From Lepidodermella squamata (taxonomy: Eukaryota > Gastrotricha), in NCBI GenBank assembly GCA_047495785.1, contig JBLDXI010000042.1:310001-374000 (forward strand): a stretch of 64,000 nt of DNA, read 5' to 3'. The notes under the pieces were generated by a model, which saw only the letters and a list, made by a program, of their open reading frames with translations, ran no database searches and was not told the origin of the DNA. The position numbers and the translations under genes are program-made. Below are positions 1-11,595 of this stretch, piece by piece. Within the stretch, counting starts at the first letter, position 1. Every line of letters begins with the position of its first letter.

Positions 1-2
1 GT

Positions 3-1235
3 TCTATGGCTGACCCATCCGTTTTTATTTACCGCGTGGATGGTCTTTGCATTTTGACCGTGTTTGTGGATGATATTTTGGCTGCTTGTTCTTCTCAAGA
101 GGTTCTTGATAAGCTGAAATCCATGCTTACCGCGCATTTTTCCATTTCTGATCTTGGTCCGCTCTCTTTTTTACTTGGCGTGCATTTTACTCGCTCGAAA
201 GATTGCATTTACCTTAATCAACGCCAATATCTCCTCAAGATTCTGGAGCGTTTTGGTCTTGCGGATGCTAACCCTGTTTCTACTCCTTGCGATACTAACC
301 ATTTGTTACCGAGCGATGCTTACGCTCGTTCCGTCGACAAAAAGCTTTTCCAGCAGATGGTTGGAAGTTTGCTCTATGCGTCGACATCTACGCGGCCTGA
401 CATTGCGTATGCTCTTAGTAACGTTGCGCAATTTGCCGCGAATCCCAACACTCACCACAGGACTGCTCTCAAACGCATATTTCGGTACCTAAAAGGTACG
501 CTCGATTTTTCGCTGTGCTATTCCGCTACTCAGCCTGCACAACTCACTGGCTTCTGCGATGCGAGTTGGGGGGGTGAGGTTGATCGCCGTTCGACCACCG
601 GTTACGTCTTTACATTTAGCGGTGGTCCGGTCGCTTGGTGCTCCAAGAAACAGCGCTCTGTTGCCCTCTCATCTGCAGAAGCAGAGTACATAGCTTTTGC
701 ATCTGCGTGCCAAGAAGCCATGTGGTTGCGACAACTGTTTTTTGATTTTTCTCCACTCTCGTCGCCTACAATAATTCACACCGATAATCTGTCTGCTAAA
801 AGTATTGCAGAAAATCAAGTTGTAAGCGCTCGATCCAAGCATATTGACATTCGTTTACATTTTTGCCGCGATTTGATTGAGAAAAAGGTGATCAAGCCTG
901 AATGGATGAGCACTCAAGAAATGCCCGCTGATTTACTAACAAAAAGTTTGCCAAAAGCCCGATTTTCCACGCTCTCTTCACGTTTACTCGAAAAATCTAT
1001 GAAAAGTTTTTTGATTTTTGCGTTTCTAACAAGTTTCATGTTCTTACCTGTTGCATCTCAGAACATGACGATGCAGTACATAACGAACACAATTAACACA
1101 ACTAATAGCGCTCCTAGAAGCGCCCATTTCGCTTTTCTCACACTATCCGACACAACGACTACACGTGGTAGAAGTTGCACAAGTTTACACAAGTTGCATC
1201 CTACTTCTACGAACTGGCCGTTAAAAATGGCGTAG
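3..1235 (+). mobile_element. Copia (Ty1)-type pol, 3' part: end of reverse transcriptase plus RNase H
   Basis: The reading frame is open at the left window edge, so the 5' part of the element lies outside. The visible protein starts just before the second catalytic motif of the reverse transcriptase (FVDD, about 20 residues in). The Copia connection region follows (LGPLSFLLGV, STRPDIAYA), then RNase H with its acidic residues in FCDASW, SSAEAEY and HTDN, the KHIDI block, and the usual terminal ADLLTKSLP near 970. This enzyme pair copies element RNA into DNA in virus-like particles. The frame then runs on through a hydrophobic, signal-like stretch (about 1,000-1,055) and an Asn/Thr-rich tail before stopping inside receptor-derived sequence. 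No 3' LTR is recognisable, so the element looks truncated. The homology call is firm; the tail is unexplained. Confidence 0.9.
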
Positions 1236-2898
1236 AAGTTGTGCATTACGATGCTGCTTTCGATGTGAATGACGACTTGTTATCTGGATTGATACTCTCA
1301 GGCGCAAGGATTGTCGTTTATGAAATTTCCGATTCTACCAATGCAATGCTTTTTCTTTGCAAATGCTTCAGTTTCGGATTGACTGGACCTCGTTACGTGT
1401 TTGTCATGGCCGGAAACTCTTTTGGGGATCTCACTCTAAGACTCGATGTAATCGCTCCGGGATGTACCAAGGCAATTGTCTCGCAACAGTATAAATATAC
1501 AGTTTTCATGGATCAATCTGGTCAAGCTTTGGGGTCGAAAACACTGGTAAAACCAGTCTAGGGTATGACTCGAAGCAGTTTGACGAAATGCTTGATAAAG
1601 CCGTCCACGATGCGAGAAACATGTCCGGCTACAGCAGACGCTACATCTGCCATGATGCATACCTTCAAGCTATCCTAACGCTAGACGGGGCTGAAAGGAT
1701 CCTTAACTTGAACAACCTCACACTCAGTGATTACGAGAAATATCTTCAGATAGTCATGGACGCCGCGAATAAAAGTGCGGCTGCTATCAAGTCTGTCGGC
1801 TTTAGGCATGGCTTTATCGAGTATTCGAGTAGGCTGGAACAGGATTCAGAGCCTCAGTACATTTTCCAGTGGATACCTGAGGAAAATAGAGCACGGATCA
1901 ACTACGAAATCACTCTGCAGCCCAGCAAATCAAATTCGAGTGATATCTCTATTTCGATTCGCAATTTCGAACCTTTCGTCTGGTATACGGAGACTACGCA
2001 GCCCCCAGCTGATTGGCCGGGCGAGGAAATTGAGGTTATTTACGTCCCAGATGCTTTTCTCATTTTCGTTTGTGTCTTGCTCGGAATAGCGACCTTGACT
2101 CAAATGCTGGCTCTAATCTCAAAGTTGGATATCAATAGGGTTATTTTCACCCTGGCTTGTCTGTTACTGAACGCAGCTTCCATCCTGTTCGCACTGAATG
2201 TTCATTCAGCTGCAGCTTGTAACTTGAAATATATTTTCCTCGTCGTTGGAGCAACAATCGTCCATCTAGTTCTTTATCGTAAACTGGCAATTTTTGTTAC
2301 TTCAAAGCACCGAGCCACCATTTTAACCTACGATTTAAAAGCGATTGTCTTTCCTAAGTTCTCGTCAGATTCATCGAAACGTGTGAAAAAGAGGGGCTAC
2401 TCCCGTTTGCAATTACTGTTCGCTAATGTTGCGCCCGGTATTGTGCTGATTCTCAGTTTATCGATATTAGCCGCGTGGCTGGTTAAAACTTCTATGGAAT
2501 CACGTCTCAAAATTGTCTCAAGTGACTACATCGCGGAACGTGACATTTTACGCCATGTCTATGTCGAATTGTGTGGCGTTGAGGATTTGAAATTCATGAT
2601 GACGTTAGCGGCGGTCGACCTAATTCCTGCGAGCGCGGGTGTTCTCTTATCGATAGCTATTGCTAAAGTCGAAGAGCCGGAAATCAAGCGTTATCGCATG
2701 GCCTGCCTCATCAACTTGCCATTGCTCATCGCGACGATTTTCATTATTTTAGCATCAAATAATTATTATGTAACACAGCAAATCGTTGCTTCTGTCGCTT
2801 GTATGAATATTTCAGTTCTGACCAGTGTTTTCGTACTTTTGTCCGATAACGCCGTAGTTATGGTCCGCCGACTGATTGCATTTATAAAGTTACATTGA
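1193..2898 (+). pseudogene. GABA-B-like class C GPCR, 5'-truncated and frameshifted copy
   Basis: Homology to the intact receptors begins at about 1,193 in the middle of the venus-flytrap ligand-binding domain; roughly the first 190 residues, the signal peptide and the promoter are missing and replaced by Copia sequence. A 1-bp deletion near 1,509 (TTCATGGATC where other copies have TTCATTGGATC) shifts the frame. After it, the rest of the ligand-binding domain, the PPADWPG linker and all seven membrane segments read without interruption to a stop at 2,898. AATAAA lies at about 2,979. Its late membrane segment (VACMNIS) is most like the copy at 48,981. It cannot make a receptor as it stands. 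Confidence 0.88.
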
Positions 2899-5115
2899 AC
2901 TGTTTTTTCAAAAGAAATCTTAGTGATTTGATTGCTAACGATACTGTTATTGTGTTTTGTTAGAAAAATGAAAAATCACAATAAACACTCCATCTAATGT
3001 CCTCTCCATCGCAGGCTTCATTCATATTGCTTCACAAATGTTGTACTAATTTTCAGCAAAGTGTGCACCTTAGGGAAATGTATAAAGTCGATGACGTAGC
3101 GAGGCTTCACTGAACCTTTTCACAAAATTCTGAAAAGTTAGAAAGGGGCTGTTAGAAAGGTTGACCAAAACCAGAAAATTGATATTGAATGATAAGATAT
3201 TGCAATCTCCTACGAAATTTGTTGTCATTAAACCCGTTTCAAATTCAATTCTGATTCACATTCAATTCAAGAGGGAAGATCCGTTTCAATCTCCCTCTTC
3301 CCCCATGCCCGAATTAGAAAGTCCCAGAATGAACGTCCTCGCACTCAAAATACACTTTCTAATGAGGGACACTTTCTAATGAGGTCCTATTTAGCTTAGT
3401 TAGCCGATGTCTCTTAATTCTAGGTGATCAATCACATGATCCCGACTTCGTTCGTGAGGGGAGGAGAGGGGGGGGGGGGGGGGGATGGCGTAATGTTTTG
3501 GAAAGCTGCCGAGTTAGCCCCTGCGCCATCGTAAAAATATGCAAGGACAAAAATTTGGCTCATGCCCATACGCCCATGTCCGGATAACCTGGAAACTGCG
3601 AAATTGTTGGTTAATTGGCCTTAGAGTATCCGCTTTCCCGCATATAAACGTCTTGAAGTGTGGGCGATGAAGGCGGAAATAACCTCAGCAGCGCAATTCC
3701 ACGTCAATTCGACTGACGACAAAATCCATGTTTTCAAAACGCTCGAAGTGATGTTTTGGATAGAGCATCAAAGTCAGACGTACCGAACTTTCATAATTTC
3801 CTTCCGAATGGGCATCTGCTGAAATTCCACTAAGTTTGACGGTGAAAAAACATGCAAACAAACGGGTGTGTAAAAACAGATTTTTTCTTTTTCCGAAGAC
3901 TTTATGACAACCTCTATCCGATGTTACACCACGCAGGTTGCGAACTTGGATCCCGGAGTGAGAGTGCAATAGGATAAAAAGAAGAAACTCGACTTACTCT
4001 TCGGTATGAATAAATTACGCTATGAATTATGCTTTGCTGCGGTTCGAGTGTCGAGTTAACCCTTCCTCGTCTCAATTTCAACTCATTTTGAACTTGAAAA
4101 CATGCTCAATATCCGGTATATTGTACATACTATTTCTGCGTCTCTTTCTATTTATAATTCGCTGAGTTTCCAAAAATACTTTGCTAATTTGACATCAACC
4201 GCACAAGCAAGAGGGGAATCTTGGTTCAATTCCCAGACGATACGTGATGTTTTCTCACAGTGAATTTCCGCCCGGTTGTTGTCAGTTTGTTGGTCTTTCC
4301 ATTTTTGTTAGCCTAGTCTGATCAAAGAAATTTCGAGGAAACATTCCATTTTACAAGCATCATATTATATCTAGGTTTCCCTACTGAAATACTATATACG
4401 GAAATATTTTGCCGGAATAAAATTCCTTACGCGATTGACGGCGGGTAGGTAGATGGTAGAAGGTACAAAGGGGGGACCCTTATGTCGATTTTTGTGATCC
4501 CTACAATCGAGATGGGCTACATTTCGCGAATAGGCTAGTTTTTGAAAATTTACCGTATTTTCTGCCTTCATGAAATTTCCTAATTTAAAACTCTTGAAAT
4601 TCACTTGAGCACAACTTTGGAACCTGGTGGACAAATATTTTTAGCCCGAAATTTATGTGACCCTTATTTACATGGGTTATTTTTTGGATTTCTTGCCAGG
4701 AACACTTACGGTAGAACCAATTCTTGCCAGAACCAATTACGGTACCCCCCCCCCCCCTCGTATACCCTGGTACTTCGCACCCTGACGATGTCAAGACGCG
4801 ATGTCATATGGTCTGAGTGAGCACTCTCTCATCTCTATGTATTCAATTATTCGAATGATGGCACTCAAAATGCTCTTGGAGGGACACTTCCTTGTTGCGT
4901 TGACCGTTGACCTGAAAGCTGCTGTCCCTTATTGGAATAGTTCCATCGGGGAAGGACGTCGCGTGATGACGGACGAAGTACGTTATAGTGTACGGTTTTT
5001 TGATAATCTGGCCAATTAGCATTTGCAAAATAATATAAAATTGCAAAGACATATTTTGGCAGGATTCTTATGCCCTGACGCGAAGTCCGACCCTCCAGGG
5101 TGAGACAGTTAATTA
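2899..5115. other. Intergenic: 3' flank, orphan promoter-like block, MITE end, duplicated upstream block
   Basis: No gene was recognised. 2,921-3,020 carries the receptor 3'-flank module (TAGTGATTTG..TTGCTAAC and AATAAA). 3,330-3,640 resembles the distal upstream block of the receptor genes but no receptor follows it. A run of 17 G lies at 3,468-3,484 and a run of 13 C at 4,745-4,757. The right end of a MITE family (GTACTTCGCACCCTG) is at about 4,770-4,784. 4,861-5,115 is the block also found upstream of the receptors at 44,544 and 53,956. Confidence 0.6.
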
Positions 5116-5180
5116 ATTAGACTTCTCGGTTTTGAGTTACGCGCATACCTGAGCTATGCAAGAGTGCTAAATAAAAGAGC
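5116..5180 (+). promoter_or_regulatory. Two-part promoter of receptor gene at 5,219
   Basis: ATTAGACTTCTCGGT (5,116-5,130) is followed by GCTAAATAAAAGAGC (5,166-5,180), a TATA-like element 39 bp before the start codon. The same pair in the same order lies upstream of every receptor copy that keeps its 5' end, which argues for function. The transcription start is inferred to lie between the TATA-like box and the ATG, giving a very short 5' leader. Confidence 0.65.
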
Positions 5181-5218
5181 AACGAAAACTTTGAATTTTA
5201 GCATTTTTTACTCGAAAA

Positions 5219-7489
5219 ATGGCCCTACCGTTTTATCTTGCCGTTCTCATCGCACATTCAGTCAATGGGCAAAACACTAAATTGGAGATGTTTTTCGGCA
5301 ACAGTGTAATCCAAGCTACCGATTCTGCTAGTGACATTTGCCTCCATATTCAAAAGCTTATGATCGACATAGTCAACAAACGGAGCGATATCTTGCCCGG
5401 CTACGAGTTGGTCGCCGTTAACCAAGACGAAGGACCAGGAAGTGTTCTGCTAACCCGTCGGGTCATAGAATTCTACAGAAATCCGCCCGCTAACAATTCA
5501 ATAAAATCGCCCGTTGTCTGCGCAGGAGGCTACACTGCTGGATGCAAATCGCTGGCACAAATTGCCCATCATTCGAATTTGGTTGCTATTGCCCCAGTTT
5601 GTTTATCTCCGACGTTCACCGCTAATCGGGGATTGTTTCCCAATTTCTACCGTATCCGTCCGTCAGGCGAGTCATTAGCCCTGCCTAGGCTCAATTTCAT
5701 CAAAAAGCTCGGTGGGTGGCTAAAAATTGCGATACTAGCGAATGCCGGTTCTACCATTGTCAATTTTCACGTTGCATCCCACTTCTATGATCTGGCAGTT
5801 AAAAATGGCGTGGAAGTTGTACATTACGATGCTACTTTCGAATTGACTGACGACTTGATATGGGGATTGAAGCATTCAGGTGCAAGGGTGATTGTCTATG
5901 AAATTTTTGATTCAACTGGTGCTATGCTGTTTCTCTGTAAATGCTTCAGTTTCGGCTTGACTGGGCCTCGGTACGTCTTCATAATGCCTGGTAACGCCTA
6001 TGAGGATCAAATACAAGGAAGTACAAGGCCCGACGTTATCGGTCCGGGTTGTACCAAGGCAATTGTACAGCAACAGCAGAAGTCAACAGTTTTCATTGGA
6101 TCGATATGGACAAGTTTTGGGGTGGAAAACACGGGTAAAACAAGTGTTGGTTTTGATGCGAAGCAGTTTGATCAGATGCTTGATAAGGCAGTTCCTGGTG
6201 CGAGGAACTTTTCCAACTACGGCAAGCGTTACCTCTGCCATGATCAGTACCTTCAAGCTATTCTAACGCTAGACGGGGCTGAGAAGATTCTGAAGACGAA
6301 TAATATGTCCCTCAAGGATTACAGTAGCCAGCCGGAGATTGTAATGAGAGCAACGAATGAAAGTGCGGCAGCCATCAAGTTTTTAGGTTTCAGAAGGGGA
6401 GCTATCGAGTATTCCAAAAGGTTGGAAATGGATTCAGAGCCTCTGTACATCGTCCAATGGATACCAGAGGAAAATAGGGCCCGGATCAACTACGAAATGA
6501 CTCTTTTGCCGAACAAAACAAACGTAAGCGATGTCTGGAGCTATATTGTTCGCAGCTTTGAACCTTACATTTGGTACACGGAGACTAAGCTGCCCCCAGC
6601 TGATTGGCCAGGCGAAGAAATCGACTTAATCCACGTCCCGGATGCTTTTCTGATATTTGCTTGCGTCTTCAGTGGGGTAGCAACCCTCGCCCAGCTGCTG
6701 GCTTTGATCTCGAATTGGGGCATTTATAAGATCGTTTTCACCCTGGCTTGCATGTTACTCAACGCAGCTTCAATCTTGTTCGCGCTGAATGTTCACACAA
6801 CGGTGGTTTGTAACGCTAAGTATATTTCCCTAGCTATCGGAGGAACCGTCGTTCATTTGGTTCTCTATCGCAAGTTGGCATCACACGTGACCACAAAGCG
6901 CCGAGCCACTATATTTTCCTATGATTTCAAATCAATGATTTTCCCTAGACCTCCGGCTACAACACCCCCAGTGATTAACAGAGGCTCTAAGCGGTTGCGA
7001 TTTCTGTTCGCCAATTTTGTACCAATCATTGTCCTTGTCACTAGTCTATCCTTATTAGCAGCATGGCTCGGCGAAAATCAAATGGAAACACGCATTAAGC
7101 TTGTCCAAAGCGAGTATTTGTTTGAACGTGACGTCTTGCGCCAAGTGTATATCGAGATATGCGAGGCTAGTGATGCCAGGGATTTGAAATTCATGGTGGC
7201 TTTAGCTGCGGTCGACCTAATTCCTGCAAGTGTGTCTGTTCTCCTAGCCATAGCCATTGCCAAGGTCGAATTGCCGGAGATCAAGCGTTATCGCATGGCC
7301 TCCCTCATCAACTTGCCCTTGGTCATCGGGGCGATTTTCATAATTATTGTGTCGACTAATTACTATGTAACCCAACAAATCGTTGCATCACTCACATGTT
7401 TGAATGTTTCAATTCTGACCAGTATTTTTGTACTTTTCTCCGATAAAGCTGTTGCGATCGTCCGCCGATTGGTTGCATATATAGTTTGA
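5219..7489 (+). CDS. GABA-B-like class C G-protein-coupled receptor (intact copy 1)
   Basis: A single-exon, 756-residue receptor. Residues 1-18 form a signal peptide ending at the VNGQ site shared by the family. About 20-430 is a bilobed venus-flytrap domain of the GABA-B type (TAGCKSLAQ, LSP.FTANR, FP.FYRIRPSGE, LTGPRYVF). The PPADWPG linker leads into seven hydrophobic segments at about 474-498, 503-525, 531-553, 594-617, 656-683, 692-714 and 718-741. Cys 531 at the start of segment 3 and Cys 648 in extracellular loop 2 are placed for the class C disulfide. The second intracellular loop is basic; the cytoplasmic tail is only about 15 residues, so it lacks the long coiled-coil tail of vertebrate GABA-B receptors. 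A plasma-membrane sensor for a small amino-acid-like ligand is inferred; the ligand is unknown. AATAAA follows at about 7,514. Confidence 0.93.
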   Translation: MALPFYLAVLIAHSVNGQNTKLEMFFGNSVIQATDSASDICLHIQKLMIDIVNKRSDILPGYELVAVNQDEGPGSVLLTRRVIEFYRNPPANNSIKSPVVCAGGYTAGCKSLAQIAHHSNLVAIAPVCLSPTFTANRGLFPNFYRIRPSGESLALPRLNFIKKLGGWLKIAILANAGSTIVNFHVASHFYDLAVKNGVEVVHYDATFELTDDLIWGLKHSGARVIVYEIFDSTGAMLFLCKCFSFGLTGPRYVFIMPGNAYEDQIQGSTRPDVIGPGCTKAIVQQQQKSTVFIGSIWTSFGVENTGKTSVGFDAKQFDQMLDKAVPGARNFSNYGKRYLCHDQYLQAILTLDGAEKILKTNNMSLKDYSSQPEIVMRATNESAAAIKFLGFRRGAIEYSKRLEMDSEPLYIVQWIPEENRARINYEMTLLPNKTNVSDVWSYIVRSFEPYIWYTETKLPPADWPGEEIDLIHVPDAFLIFACVFSGVATLAQLLALISNWGIYKIVFTLACMLLNAASILFALNVHTTVVCNAKYISLAIGGTVVHLVLYRKLASHVTTKRRATIFSYDFKSMIFPRPPATTPPVINRGSKRLRFLFANFVPIIVLVTSLSLLAAWLGENQMETRIKLVQSEYLFERDVLRQVYIEICEASDARDLKFMVALAAVDLIPASVSVLLAIAIAKVELPEIKRYRMASLINLPLVIGAIFIIIVSTNYYVTQQIVASLTCLNVSILTSIFVLFSDKAVAIVRRLVAYIV

Positions 7490-7734
7490 AAAGGTCATTG
7501 AGATATTAATCGAAATAAATCTCGATTAATGGAGGCTACGATCTATATCGCTGCTCTTTCGTCAATGTTAAGCTTAGATTTTGAAGATGAGCCACCCGTA
7601 AACGTCCGGTTTAGACAACTTTCACTGTATTTGAGGTTTACGCGAAAATGAAGTGCGCTGGGTTTAGGCGTGATTTGTAGCTGATCTTACGCTTAAAACT
7701 AAATAGTGCCAGCGATCCGACTACACTGAGACGC

Positions 7735-7905
7735 ATTATACGCGCATCCTCACGATGCGCGTGTCTTCTTTGCCCTGATTCGCGTATCGCCCGCACGCAG
7801 ACGATATGCGTGTTTTACCGGTGAAATTACGCGCAACAAATGGATACGCGTATAATATCAACTGAAAGTGCGCCGCTCTCTCTGAAAGATATGCGTATAA
7901 AATAA
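7735..7905. repeat. Left sub-terminal repeat region of the CACTA element
   Basis: About eight near-copies of an 8-bp CG-containing motif (TACGCGCAT, GATGCGCGT, TACGCGTATA, ATATGCGT) lie in 170 bp. Such arrays are the known binding sites for element-encoded proteins in plant CACTA elements; that role here is inferred. Confidence 0.6.
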
Positions 7906-8940
7906 GCTTGATTTCTTCCATATCACTTTGTTTACTTGTTGAAGGAAGCCGAAAGAAGTCGAGGCGGAATATAAAAATTCTGCTTTTATTCAGCTGAATT
8001 CCTTTTTCACAAGCTATAATAACCAGTTCTATTATAGCGGGACATAAGATAAATGAATGAGGCAATTAATTAAGAATATAACACGATTAGCTACAAGGTA
8101 CGATTCCAGCGACGAATTTCACAACGCTTCAATGTAAGTCATAATAAAGTGATAATTATCGTCGAATTTATAAAAGTCGAAGCAAGTATTTGATGTATGA
8201 TAATGAGCGGCGTTAATTTTTGTAATACAATTAATACAATAATAAAAATATTTTTAATTGAATTTAGGAGTAATATAAATCATACATACATAATAGCGCA
8301 TTGGCTCCATCAGCTGGCTTGGTATTAGCCGTTCTGCCCAGACACAGAAATGATATTTGACTAATTTTACGGAAACGAGAAGTTGAGAATAGAAGCAAAA
8401 CATATATACAGGCTACAGAGTTGTCGTTAGACTATATTTGTCCCTATTTGAGACAGAAAAATGTATTGAGGTACAAATTTAGGTAGGCCTATTTTCGACA
8501 ACGATTAAACATCGTCACAGGTGAACATTCTGCAGGCTCAGATATATACACTGCTATCTGTTATATTCTTTGAAGATTAAATATTACAGATGAAATATTA
8601 CAGCCACGTTATTATAATAGAAATGAAGCTCTACACGATAACCAAGAAACCGCCAAACTTTTTCCGGATAGGTTGTGGGTTGTGGGGCTCATAAACATAA
8701 GGAATGAAGGCATTCAAATTTTAAACTGAGAGACATTTTGATTTGAAAATTTGGAAAAAAATTATTTGGATAATATTTTTTATTCTATAGAGTGGAAAAA
8801 AATTACAAATTCAATGCAGATTTGGAATTCGAAATTGGAAATATTTGTTGCGAGAATTTTCATCAATCAAAACAATTTATCGAATCAATTTTGTGACGGA
8901 AAATTTAATTTTGGAAAATGAAATCAGAGCAAAAATTTAA
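7906..8940. other. AT-rich non-coding DNA inside the CACTA element
   Basis: No open frame or RNA gene was recognised between the left sub-terminal repeats and the stop codon of the 427-residue gene. The stretch is AT-rich and is probably the 3' untranslated region and spacer of the element. Confidence 0.5.
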
Positions 8941-10424
8941 TTATTTTTTCCTACTCATTGATCTTGTTGCGAATTTTGATTGCGAATTTTGGGCCGATTT
9001 TTTGCCGATTTTTTTGGGCTGATTATTTGAAATTTTGATAACTGTTTGACTCTCGAAGTCATTTTCTTTGTTTGAGCCATCGACAATCGGCTCGAGGGTT
9101 CGAAGAAGTTGGGCGGCTTCCTGGTTTCCGTTTTTAATTAAATTGGCTAAATATTTTTTGAAAACTATTTCAGGATCATCGGAATGCTGCATGCTTCTTC
9201 CCGGCGAGGCCTGAGATTTTTCGGCTGTTGTATCGGCAGTTGTAGATGGCAGTTGGACAGTTGGAGCAGCGGCTGCGAGAGAGATCGCATTTAAGCTGGC
9301 TTGATCGGCGACATGTGAGCCAACATTGGAGACACACGGCGAGTTTGCCTGAGAAGAGCTAGGCTGGGTGGCGAACGCCGATGATGCCGATGCGACTGCT
9401 GGAGGGCCGGCGAGAGCAGAGATCGATGAACTCGGTTGAGCCGCGACTGCCGATGGGCCAGCGTGAGAGGCGACAAACGAGCCGACATTTGAGGCAAACG
9501 TGAAGTTAGGCGTAGCAGGCGAAGAGCTGACGCTAGCGGCGATTGATTCATTGGTAAGACCAATAGAACCTCTGTTGAATTGAAGTTTAGCCGCAGTTTG
9601 ATCCAGATGGCTTTCGATTTCGCCAAAAACGTCGTCAACTGTCGTCGAAGACTGTTCGCCGGGCTGTTGTTCGGGCGGTAGGAGGGGTGTAGGTGGCAAG
9701 ACGGTTGAGATCGGCGGCAGCATGGCCCCCGGCGCGATCTGCGCCATCGTCGGGAACGGGTTCGGAATTTCGGCCTGAATTTCGGCACCCTCATTAGGAC
9801 CGGTTTCACTCCGTCCGAAGCCTTTCGAGCGGCGGTTTCGCAGGCAGGCAGCGACATTTTTTGACACTGCGCTCTAAAAATTAAATTATACATTAATAAT
9901 TTTTCAATAATTTTGGTGAAAATTTCCCGACACGCTGAATAAAAACGCAGCGCCTAATTTCAGCGAAAATTCTCGTGATTTTTCAATTGAAAGAATAAAT
10001 TTGTCGAAAATTGTCTTACCCAGGGCCGTTGCCTAGCATCGGTAATGTTGAGTATTATTCCCGGAATCGTTGGCCACGTAGTCACTAGCGAATCATAAAA
10101 ATTCTCGAAGGCAAGCTTCCGCTCGGCGACCGAGCCGTCCTTTTTATCGAGTTTGCTGTTAAGAAATGGGACTCAATTTAATCGCCACAAATTTTGTTAT
10201 AAAACTTACAACAAATAGTCAATGATAAACTTGTGGAACCGAAATTCCGCTTTTTCGCTGGTGTCGGTTCCGTCACGCCAGCCGGCAGCTAGAGGGTCCC
10301 ACTCGTGTGGCTGCGGTAATTTGGCCGGGTAGCTGCCCCAACTCGCCAGGCCGGGTGATGTAACAGGCTGTCGGCGCCTTTTTTCGATGGCTTTTAGAAC
10401 TTTGACGTTGGTGATGCCTAGCAT
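8941..10424 (-). CDS. CACTA-element second gene, 427-residue protein of unknown function (3 exons)
   Basis: Exons 10,210-10,424, 10,020-10,155 and 8,941-9,873 join in frame through GTAAGT...AACAG (54 nt) and GTAAGA...TTTAG (146 nt) introns. The N-terminal 130 residues are compact and charged (a KAIEKRRR start, a Trp-rich middle). From about residue 150 to 330 the protein is low-complexity, rich in Ala, Ser and Pro, and the last 30 residues are strongly basic. I recognise no known domain. Position inside the transposon, on the same strand as the transposase, suggests the accessory DNA-binding protein that CACTA elements often carry (TnpA-like role), but that rests on context only. Confidence 0.6.
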
Positions 10425-10602
10425 TTTTCAGCAAAAATCTATTAAACGAAAAAGGAGAGCAAAGTTTTAAATGAATTGATCAAACTTCATCAACCTTCAA
10501 ATCAATCATCAATCCAAATTTATTAAATTAGCGATTTCAAAAAATCCGTAAAGCCTACGGCAGGCTATATTTTAGAACGGGAATGATACAAAAATATCAG
10601 TA

Positions 10603-10606
10603 AAAT
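10603..10606. other. Target-site duplication (left) of the Gypsy element
   Basis: AAAT directly precedes the left LTR and is repeated directly after the right LTR at 21,081-21,084. A 4-bp duplication is usual for Gypsy-type integrases. Confidence 0.7.
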
Positions 10607-11093
10607 TGTAACCACTGGGTTCTTTATCCAACAAGTCAACTCTAGAATTCACTCTACGCTTTATTATCAGCAATTATTACAACTTGACTCTAGCAATGCT
10701 ACTACCTGAACTACTAGCGGTGTCACAAAGCCAATGTTCACGGTGTTTATATAGTGCTGTACCAAGCTGTTGTCTTGTTAGCGCTGCCCATAAAAGGATA
10801 GATCGGATTACCATATACGGCTTGCTTTGATCCATCGATGTTACCAAATATGGTGAGCGGTATAATTAGCTGTCGGTATCGATAATGCGAGTTGTTACCG
10901 TGTAGATTAAGCGTAGTGCGAATGATTGACAGGTGTAGGTGCGTCGGTGCCGGTGCATTGCGTAATGCACGCACTCACAAGATATGGCTAAGTACATACA
11001 CACCAAGAGCGGTAATGTTATGTCATGCGTAACAAGGTGTAAGAGAGTGTATCAAAAATACTTAGCGCGCTGAGGTTATATTCAGCCGCTACA
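10607..11093 (-). repeat. 3' LTR of the Gypsy element
   Basis: 487 bp with TG...CA ends. On the minus strand it has a TATATAAAC box (10,745-10,753) and an AATAAA poly(A) signal (10,660-10,665), so U3, R and U5 can be placed in the usual order. Confidence 0.9.
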
Positions 11094-11104
11094 GCTTTCC
11101 CCTT
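11094..11104 (-). other. Polypurine tract of the Gypsy element
   Basis: On the minus strand AAGGGGAAAGC lies directly before the 3' LTR. This is where plus-strand DNA synthesis is primed in LTR elements. Confidence 0.7.
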
Positions 11105-11595
11105 AGATGAAGCAATACTCCGCTATTGCCCAAGGTAAGGTAAGCTAAAACGTGTAGTCAATCAAACGGAATATCATGCCAGTACTTAGTATAACATAAC
11201 TCGCTTATCGTAACACACATTTCAAAGTACTTACAATACACATAAGGAGAATCATTGCGCTTTTCATCGAGGTACCGTTACTAACTTATTTCCCGGTACC
11301 ATACCATACGGAGGCGTTGTGCAGACTAGGCCCAAGTTATACCAAACCGATGATATGCGATCCATTGCGAACCGCCCGGAGGTCGAGCGTAGCTATAGTA
11401 GCGATTATCGGTCGTATGCCGTTGCCAAGTTTGTCAGATACCACCTGGTTGGACTAGATGCGAGCATTGAGAATGACGTTTCGCTCCTGCAAACTGAGGT
11501 ATCCAAACCGAGCCCTCATTGCCTCCGCATTCGACTTCAATACGATTTGCATTTCTGTTCGCTTACTTGCTTCCGCCTCTCATTTCGGTTCCAGA

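Noticed and set aside
5219-7489. Periplasmic amino-acid-binding protein (bacterial) instead of a receptor
   Set aside because: The binding fold is related, but seven membrane segments follow in the same frame, with the class C Cys pair.
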